Shown: positions 9,336-15,481 of the stretch, piece after piece
How positions within the stretch are numbered: position 1 is the stretch's first letter
Layout of the letters: every line of letters begins with the position of its first letter
Assembly: GCF_032854445.1 (NCBI RefSeq)
Contig: NW_027018552.1
Coordinates: 1-15,481 of the forward strand
Reading direction: 5' to 3'
From: Liolophura sinensis
Lineage: Eukaryota > Mollusca > Polyplacophora > Chitonida > Chitonidae
DNA length: 15,481 bases
Made by a program: the position numbers and the translations under genes
Notes under the pieces: model-generated
What the model saw: the letters and a program-made list of their open reading frames with translations, nothing else
Told to the model about the DNA's origin: nothing
The model's database searches: none

Positions 9336-9884
9336 AAGACAATCTCAATGTCTTTATCTACGTGTAGAAAAACCACACCATTTGTACGTGAGAAACACAA
9401 GGTTCTTGATACAGTCTGCTGTAAAAAGTACAACTGAACACTGACCCACTTCAGTAAGGTGCCAAAAGATGCGGAATTGAGCCAGGCATCGGCAGCTGTT
9501 GAAAAATTGCAAATTTCCCTGGTTTCCATGGAGTAAGAGCCGTTGCTGGGCACGTGATTATGACATAAATGATCATTCAATTGTCACTACAGCCAAAAGT
9601 ATTGGTCGGAGAGCAACGCGGTTTGCACCATTCGATTTCTCGTCACAAAATACGTCGGATTAGCCTCTTACCAGCAGCACTGGAACAGTTTTCGCACTTT
9701 TGCATTTCTGCCTGCTCTTTTTGTTAATTGAAATCGGCTACACTGTACTCTGTACAATCGCGACTGGTCATTACTATATTCAACTTTTGACTATAAGTTA
9801 TGTGCCATTCGGTAGCCCAGAAGATCTGAAATCTTTGGGCTAAGCCCATTTAACTCACCCAGCAATTGCCTTACTTCTAAGTGC
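9336..9884 (+). repeat. Satellite unit 18, type B, 549 bp
   Basis: Complete type B, GATCTG state, no private indels. Twelve-unit partner of unit 6. Confidence 0.95.
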
Positions 9885-10433
9885 AAGACAATCTCAATGT
9901 CTTTATCTACGTGTAGAAAAACCACACCATTTGTACATAAAAAACACAAGGTACTTGATACAGTCTGCTGTAAAAAGTACAACTAAACACTGACCCACAT
10001 TTATAAGGTGCCAAAAGATGCGGAATTGGGCCAGGTATCGGCAGCTGTTGAAAAATTGCAAATTTCCCTGGTTTCCATGGAGTAAGAGCCGTTGCTGTGC
10101 ACGTGATTATGACATAAATGATCATTCAGTTGTCGCTACAGGCAAAAGTATTGGTCGGAGAGCAACGCGGATTGCACCATTCGATTTCTCGTCACAAAAT
10201 ACGTCGGATTAGCCTCTTACCAGCAGCACTGGAACAGTTTTTCCACTTTTGCATTTTTGCCTGGTCTTTTTGTTAATTGAAATCGGCTACACTGTACTCT
10301 GTACAATCGCGACTGGTCATTACTATATTCAACTTTTGACTATAAGTTATGTGCCCTTCGGTAGCCCAGAAGACCTGAAATCTTTGGGCTAAGCCCATTT
10401 AACTCACCCAGCAATTGTCTTACTTCTAAGTGC
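9885..10433 (+). repeat. Satellite unit 19, type A, 549 bp
   Basis: Complete type A with CGGATTGC at 10168 and GACCTG state. A good reference copy for type A. It is the last unit of exactly 549 bp before insertions begin to appear to its right. Confidence 0.95.
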
Positions 10434-10983
10434 AAGACAATCTCAATGTCTTTATCTACGTGTAGAAAAACCACACCATTTGTACGTGAGAAACACAAGG
10501 TTCTTGATACAGTCTGCTGTAAAAAGTACAACTGAACACTGACCCACTTCAGTAAGGTGCCAAAAGATGCGGAATTGAGCCAGGCATCGGCAGCTGTTGA
10601 AAAATTGCAAATTTTCCCTGGTTTCCATGGAGTAAGAGCCGTTGCTGGGCACGTGATTATGACATAAATGAGCATTCAATTGTCACTACAGCCAAAAGTA
10701 TTGGTCGGAGAGCAACGCGGTTTGCACCATTCGATTTCTCGTCACAAAATACGTCGGATTAGCCTCTTACCAGCAGCACTGGAACAGTTTTCGCACTTTT
10801 GCATTTCTGCCTGCTCTTTTTGTTAATTGAAATCGGCTACACTGTACTCTGTACAATCGCGACTGGTCATTACTATATTCAACTTTTGACTATAAGTTAT
10901 GTGCCATTCGGTAGCCCAGAAGATCTGAAATCTTTGGGCTAAGCCCATTTAACTCACCCAGCAATTGCCTTACTTCTAAGTGC
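10434..10983 (+). repeat. Satellite unit 20, type B, 550 bp
   Basis: Complete type B, GATCTG state. One extra T in AATTTTCCC near 10613. AATGAGCATT at 10667 breaks the otherwise conserved AATGATCATT palindrome. Confidence 0.95.
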
Positions 10984-11533
10984 AAGACAATCTCAATGTC
11001 TTTATCTACGTGTAGAAAAACCACACCATTTGTACATAAAAAACACAAGGTACTTGATACAGTCTGCTGTAAAAAGTACAACTAAACACTGACCCACATT
11101 TATAAGGTGCCAAAAGATGCGGAATTGGGCCAGGTATCGGCAGCTGTTGAAAAATTGCAAATTTCCCTGGTTTCCATGGAGTAAGAGCCGTTGCTGTGCA
11201 CGTGATTATGACATAAATGATCATTCAGTTGTCGCTACAGGCAAAAGTATTGGTCGGAGAGCAACGCGGTTTGCACCATTCGATTTCTCATCACAAAATA
11301 CGTCGGATTAGCCTCTTACCAGCAGCACTGGAACAGTTTTTCCACTTTTGCATTTTTGCCTGGTCTTTTTGTTAATTGAAATCGGCTACACTGTACTCTG
11401 TACAATCGCGACTGGTCATTACTATATTCAACTTTTTGACTATAAGTTATGTGCCCTTCGGTAGCCCAGAAGACGTCAAATCTTTGGGCTAAGCCCATTT
11501 AACTCACCCAGCAATTGTCTTACTTCTCAGTCC
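10984..11533 (+). repeat. Satellite unit 21, type A, 550 bp
   Basis: Type A, GACGTC state, CTCAGTCC tail. One extra T in AACTTTTTGAC near 11432. TCTCATCAC near 11286 has lost the CpG of TCTCGTCAC. Confidence 0.95.
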
Positions 11534-12084
11534 AAGACAATCTCAATGTCTTTATCTACGTGTAGAAAAACCACACCATTTGTACATAAAAAACACAAGG
11601 TACTTGATACAGTCTGCTGTAAAAAGTACAACTGACCACAGACCCACATTTATAAGGTGCCAAAAGATGCGGAATTGAGCCAGGTATCGGCAGCTGTTGA
11701 AAAAATTGCCAATTTCCCTGGTTTCCATGGAGTAAGAGCCGTTGCTGTGCACGTGATTATGACATAAATGATCATTCAATTGTCGCTACAGGCAAAAGTA
11801 TTGGTCCGGAGAGCAACGCGGTTTGCACCATTCGATTTGTCGTCACAAAATACGTCGGATTAGCCTCTTACCAGCAGCACTGGAAGAATTTTTCCAATTT
11901 TGCGTTTTTGCCTGGTCTTTTTGTTAATTGAAATCGGCTACACTGTACTCTGTACAATCGCGACTGGTCATTACTATATTCAACTTTTGACTATAAGTTA
12001 TGTGCCATTCGGTAGCCCAGAAGATCTGAAATCTTTGGGCTAAGCCCATTTAACTCACCCAGCAATTGCCTTACTTCTAAGTGC
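11534..12084 (+). repeat. Satellite unit 22, type C with rare markers, 551 bp
   Basis: Carries CTGACCACAGACCC, TTGCCAATTT at 11706, GATTTGTCG at 11834 and CCAATTTTGCG, and has GATCTG, as in unit 10. Two extra bases: an A in the run before TTGCC, and a C in GGTCCGG near 11805. CTGGAAGAATTTTTCC is private. Confidence 0.95.
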
Positions 12085-12636
12085 AAGACAATCTCAATGT
12101 CTTTATCTACGTGTAGAAAAACCACACCATTTGTACATAAAAAACACAAGGTACTTGATACAGTCTGCTGTAAAAAGTACAACTAAACACTGACCCACAT
12201 TTATAAGGTGCCAAAAGATGCGGAATTGTGGCCAGGTATCGGCAGCTGTTGAAAAATTGCAAATTTCCCTGGTTTCCATGGAGTAAGAGCCGTTGCTGTG
12301 CACGTGATTATGACATAAATGATCATTCAGTTTGTCGCTACAGGCAAAAGTATTGGTCGGAGAGCAACGCGGTTTGCACCATTCGATTTCTCGTCACAAA
12401 ATACGTCGGATTAGCCTCTTACCAGCAGCACTGGAACAGTTTTCGCACTTTTGCATTTTTGCCTGGTCTTTTTGGTTAATTGAAATCGGCTACACTGTAC
12501 TCTGTACAATCGCGACTGGTCATTACTATATTCAACTTTTGACTATAAGTTATGTGCCCTTCGGTAGCCCAGAAGACCTGAAATCTTTGGGCTAAGCCCA
12601 TTTAACTCACCCAGCAATTGCCTTACTTCTAAGTGC
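12085..12636 (+). repeat. Satellite unit 23, type A with B-like TTTTCGCAC, 552 bp
   Basis: Type A head and middle, then TTTTCGCAC with TTTTTGCCTGG, GACCTG state, ATTGCCTT tail. Three extra bases: ATTGTGGCC near 12229, CAGTTTGTCGC near 12330 and TTTGGTTAATT near 12474. Confidence 0.95.
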
Positions 12637-13185
12637 AAGACAATCTCAATGTCTTTATCTACGTGTAGAAAAACCACACCATTTGTACGTGAGAAACACA
12701 AGGTACTTGATACAGTCTGCTGTAAAAAGTACAACTGAACACTGACCAACTTTAGTAAGGTGCCAAAAGATGCGGAATTGAGCCAGGCATCGGCAGCTGT
12801 TGAAAAATTGCAAATTTCCCTGGTTTCCATGGAGTAAGAGCCGTTGCTGGGCACGTGATTATGACATAAATGATCATTCAATTGTCACTACAGCCAAAAG
12901 TATTGGTCGGAGAGCAACGCGGTTTGCACCATTCGATTTCTCGTCACAAAATACGTCGGATTAGCCTCTTACCAGCAGCACTGGAACAGTTTTCGCACTT
13001 TTGCATTTTTGCCTGGTCTTTTTGTTAATTGAAATCGGCTACACTGTACTCTGTACAATCGCGACTGGTCCATTACTATATTCAACTTTTGACTATAAGT
13101 TATGTGCCCTTCGGTAGCCCAGAAGACGTCAAATCTTTAGGCTAAGCCCATTTAACTCACCCAGCAATTGCCTTACTTCTAGTGC
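12637..13185 (+). repeat. Satellite unit 24, B-variant, 549 bp
   Basis: Same variant as unit 12: CGTGAGAAAC with GGTACTTG, CCAACTTTAG at 12746, GACGTC with TTTAGGC at 13136. An extra C (GGTCCATTAC near 13070) and a missing A (TTCTAGTGC near 13180) cancel in length. Confidence 0.95.
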
Positions 13186-13736
13186 AAGACAATCTCAATG
13201 TCTTTATCTACGTGTAGAAAAAACCACACCATTTGTACGTGAGAAACACAAGGTTCTTGATACAGTCTGCTGTAAAAAGTACAACTGAACACTGACCCAC
13301 TTCAGTAAGGTGCCAAAAGATGCGGAATTGAGCCAGGCCTCGGCAGCTGTTGAAAAATTGCAAATTTCCCTGGTTTCCATGGAGTAAGAGCCGTTGCTGG
13401 GCACGTGATTATGACATAAATGATCATTCAATTGTCACTACAGCCAAAAGTATTGGTCGGAGAGCAACGCGGTTTGCACCATTCGATTTCTCGTCACAAA
13501 ATACGTCGGATTAGCCTCTTACCAGCAGCACTGGAACAGTTTTCGCACTTTTGCATTTCTGCCTGCTCTTTTTTGTTAATTGAAATCGGCTACACTGTAC
13601 TCTGTACAATCGCGACTGGTCATTACTATATTCAACTTTTGACTATAAGTTATGTGCCCTTCGGTAGCCCAGAAGACCTGAAATCTTTGGCCAAGCCCAT
13701 TTAACTCACCCAGCAATTGTCTTACTTCTAAGGTGC
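13186..13736 (+). repeat. Satellite unit 25, type B with A-like tail, 551 bp
   Basis: Type B through TTTCTGCCTGCTC, then A-like CCCTTCGG with GACCTG. CAGGCCTCGG near 13336 is shared only with unit 28. Extra bases in AGAAAAAACC, CTCTTTTTTG and AAGGTGC. One base is missing in TTTGGCCAAG. Confidence 0.95.
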
Positions 13737-14290
13737 AAGACAATCTCAATGTCTTTATCTACGTGTAGAAAAACCACCACCATTTGTACGTGAGAAACAC
13801 AAGGTACTTGATACAGTCTGCTGTAAAAAGTACAACTGACCACAGACCCACATGAATAAGGTGCCAAAAGATGCGGAATTGGGCCAGGCATCGGCCAGCT
13901 GTTGAAAAATTGCAAATTTCCCTGGTTTCCATGGAGTAAGAGCCGTTGCTGGGCACGTGATTATGACATAAATGATCATTCAATTGTCACTACAGCCAAA
14001 AGTATTGGTTGGAGAGCAACGCGGTTTGCACCATTCGATTTCTCGTCACAAAATACGTCGGATTAGTCTCTTACCAGCAGCACTGGAACAGTTTTCGTAC
14101 TTTTCCATTTTTACCTGGTCTTTTTGTTAATTGAAATCGGCTACACTGTACTCTGTACAATCGCGACTGGTCATTACTATATTTCAACTTTTGACTATAA
14201 GTTCTGTGCCCTTCGGTAGCCCAGAAGAACCTGATAATCTTTGGGCCAAGCCCATTTAACTCACCCAGCAATTGTCTTACTTCTAAGTGC
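13737..14290 (+). repeat. Satellite unit 26, B/C chimera, 554 bp
   Basis: CGTGAGAAAC with GGTACTTG and CTGACCACAGACCCACATGAATAAG, a head seen only here and in unit 27. Private TTGGTTGG, TTAGTCTC, TTTTCGTACTTTTCCA and TTCTGTGCC. Five single-base insertions (ACCACCACC, TCGGCCAGC, ATATTTCAAC, AAGAACCTG, CTGATAATC) and no deletions. Confidence 0.95.
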
Positions 14291-14846
14291 AAGACAATCT
14301 CAATGTCTTTATCTACGTCGTAGAAAAACCACACCATTTGTACGTGAGAAACACAAGGTACTTGATACAGTCTGCTGTAAAAAGTACAACTGACCACAGA
14401 CCCACATGAATAAGGTGCCAAAAGATGCGGAATTGGGCCAGGCATCGGCAGCTGTTGAAAAATTGCAAATTTCCCTGGTTTCCATGGAGTAAGAGCCGTT
14501 GCTGGGCACGTGATTATGACATAAATGATCATTCAATTGTCACTACAGCCAAAAGTATTGGTCGGAGAGCAACGCGGTTTGCACCATTCGATTTCTCGTC
14601 ACAAAAATACGTCGGATTAGCCTCTTACCAGCAGCACTGGGAACAGTTTTCGCACTTTTGCATTTTTACCTGGTCTTTTTTGTTAATTGAAATCGGCTAC
14701 ACTGTACTCTGTATCAATCGCGACTGGGTCATTACTATATTCAACTTTTGACTATAAGTTATGTGCCCTTCGGTAGCCCAGAAGACCTGAAATCTTTGGC
14801 GCTAAGCCCATTTAACTCACCCAGCAATTGCCTTACTTCTAAGTGC
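14291..14846 (+). repeat. Satellite unit 27, B/C chimera, 556 bp
   Basis: Same head as unit 26. TTTTCGCAC with TTTTTACCTGG, GACCTG state. Seven single-base insertions and no deletions: ACGTCGTAG, ACAAAAATAC, CTGGGAACAG, TCTTTTTTG, GTATCAATCG, ACTGGGTC and TTGGCGCTAAG. Confidence 0.95.
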
Positions 14847-15407
14847 AAGACAATCTCAATGTCTTTATCTACGTGTAGAAAAACCACACCATTTGTACGT
14901 GAGAAACACAAGGTTCTTGATACAGTCTGCTGTAAAAAGTACAACTGAACACTGACCCACTTCAGTAAGAGGTGCCAAAAGATGCGGAATTGAGCCAGGC
15001 CTCGGCAGCTGTTGTGAAAAATTGCAAATTTCCCTGAGTTTCCATGGAGTAAGAGCCGTTGCTGGGCACGTGATTATGACATACAAATGATCATTCAATT
15101 GTCACTACAGCCAAAAGTATTGGTCGGAGAGCAACGCGCTTTGCACCATTCGATTTCTCGTCACAAAAAATACGTCGGATTAGACCTCTTACCAGCAGCA
15201 CTGGAACAGTTTTCGCACTTTTGCATTTCTGCCTGCTCTTTTTGTTAATTGAAATCGGCTACACTGTACTCTGTACAATCGCGACTGGTCATTACTATAT
15301 TCAACTTTTGACTATAAGTTATGTGCCCTTCGGTAGCCCAGAAAGACCTGAAATCTTTGGGCAAAGCCCATTTAACTCACCCAGCAATTGTCCTTACTTC
15401 TAAGTGC
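14847..15407 (+). repeat. Satellite unit 28, type B, 561 bp (longest)
   Basis: Type B head and middle with CAGGCCTCGG as in unit 25, A-like CCCTTCGG and GACCTG. Twelve extra bases and no losses, at eight sites: AAGAGGTGCC, GTTGTGAAAA, CCTGAGTTTCC, ACATACAAATG, CACAAAAAATAC, TTAGACCTC, AGAAAGACC and TTGTCCTTAC. Confidence 0.95.
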
Positions 15408-15481
15408 AAGGACAATCTCGAATGTCTTTATCTACGTGTAGAAAAAACCACACCATTTGTACGTGAGAAACACAAGGTACT
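15408..15481 (+). repeat. Satellite unit 29, partial (74 bp)
   Basis: Only the head is present, cut off by the window edge. It has CGTGAGAAAC with GGTAC, as in unit 26. Three extra bases within 74 bp (AAGGACAATC, CTCGAATG, AGAAAAAACC) continue the insertion trend of unit 28. Confidence 0.9.

Larger units (their letters stand above)
8238..13736 (+). repeat. Higher-order repeat block, second copy (units 16-25)
   Basis: Second copy of the 10-unit pattern in units 4-13, shifted by about 6.59 kb. Rare markers fix the offset: GATTTGTCG at 5241 and 11834, CCAACTTTAG at 6151 and 12746, TTAGGCTAAG at 6541 and 13137. Its right half carries extra single bases that the first copy lacks. Whether a further copy lies to either side cannot be seen here. 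Confidence 0.7.
1..15481. repeat. Satellite DNA array, 549-bp unit, 28 full copies plus a partial copy
   Basis: The motif AAGACAATCTC and the rest of the unit recur at 549 bp (range 546-561) from the first base to the last, always in the same orientation. There is no interruption, inversion or unique spacer. Twelve consecutive central units (8-19) are 549 bp each, apart from one of 550 bp. Copies differ mostly by substitutions shared in blocks, so they fall into families rather than diverging at random. No internal sub-repeat of the unit was found by eye. This is the signature of a eukaryotic satellite kept uniform by unequal exchange and gene conversion. Chromosomal location and host are unknown. 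A repetitive spacer such as an rDNA intergenic repeat is a possible alternative. The unit start is a convention, not a biological boundary. Confidence 0.97.

Noticed and set aside
14071-14532. 153-codon minus-strand frame, the longest in the window
   Set aside because: It is created by extra bases in units 26-27 that join frames normally closed in other units. It is absent from every other copy and lies in the insertion-rich region.
1-15481. One giant tandem-repeat protein gene (549 is divisible by 3)
   Set aside because: No frame stays open through even one complete unit, on either strand.
1-15481. CRISPR array or bacterial repeat cluster
   Set aside because: Units are 549 bp with no short repeat and unique spacer alternation, and no cas-like gene is present.
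1-15481. Transposon or tandemly inserted mobile element
   Set aside because: No terminal inverted repeats, target-site duplications, poly-A tail or transposase or reverse transcriptase frame were found at any unit boundary.
1-15481. CENP-B box that would mark a centromeric satellite
   Set aside because: The required CGGG (or CCCG on the other strand) was not seen in the unit, and the nearest TTCG contexts fail the pattern.
1-15481. Hammerhead ribozyme core, as in some animal satellites
   Set aside because: No CTGATGA core was found on either strand of the unit.
1-15481. Internal sub-repeat of about 183 bp within the unit
   Set aside because: Comparing the three thirds of the unit by eye gave no alignable similarity.

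Overview
The whole window is one uninterrupted array of tandemly repeated satellite DNA. A unit of 549 bp, set by convention to begin at the motif AAGACAATCTC, recurs head to tail 28 times and is followed by a 74-bp partial copy at the right edge. No flanking unique sequence, gene, RNA gene, transposon or CRISPR array can be seen. Long head-to-tail arrays of a several-hundred-bp unit at roughly 96 to 99 percent mutual identity are typical of eukaryotic satellite DNA (pericentromeric, subtelomeric, sex-chromosome or spacer arrays). The host cannot be named from sequence alone. I did not recognise the unit as a published satellite. About 17 CpG sites per unit survive, so the array lacks the strong CpG loss expected of heavily methylated vertebrate heterochromatin.

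Layout. Units 1-3 (1-1651) are a mixed left part with several indels. Units 4-13 (1652-7139) and units 16-25 (8238-13736) resemble each other unit by unit at an offset of 12 units (about 6.59 kb), as in a higher-order repeat (HOR). Units 14-15 lie between these two blocks. Units 26-28 and the partial unit 29 (13737-15481) form a right part in which all units carry one head variant and single-base insertions pile up.

Unit families. Type A has CATAAAAAAC, CTAAACACTGACCCACATTTATA, GGGCCAGGTATC, CTGTGCACG, CAGTTGTCGCTACAGGC and TTTTTCCAC. Type B has CGTGAGAAAC, GGTTCTTG, CTGAACACTGACCCACTTCAG, GAGCCAGGCATC, CTGGGCACG, CAATTGTCACTACAGCC, TTTTCGCAC, TTTCTGCCTGCTC and CCATTCGG. The two differ at about 22 positions (4 percent). 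A third head, type C, reads CTGACCACAGACCC. A site near the unit end has three states: GACGTC, GACCTG or GATCTG. Many units are chimeras of these types, as unequal exchange and gene conversion would produce. Every unit with the GATCTG state (7 of 7) is followed by an A-type unit, giving a dimer-like substructure.

Nothing supports coding function. The recurring 60-110 codon open frames exist on both strands only because the DNA is repeated, and they are opened, closed or fused by single-base indels from unit to unit. The observations most worth checking are the 12-unit HOR, the dimer rule, the divergent patch in unit 16, and the steep rise of insertion-only indels toward the right edge, which looks more like consensus error at a contig end than biology.
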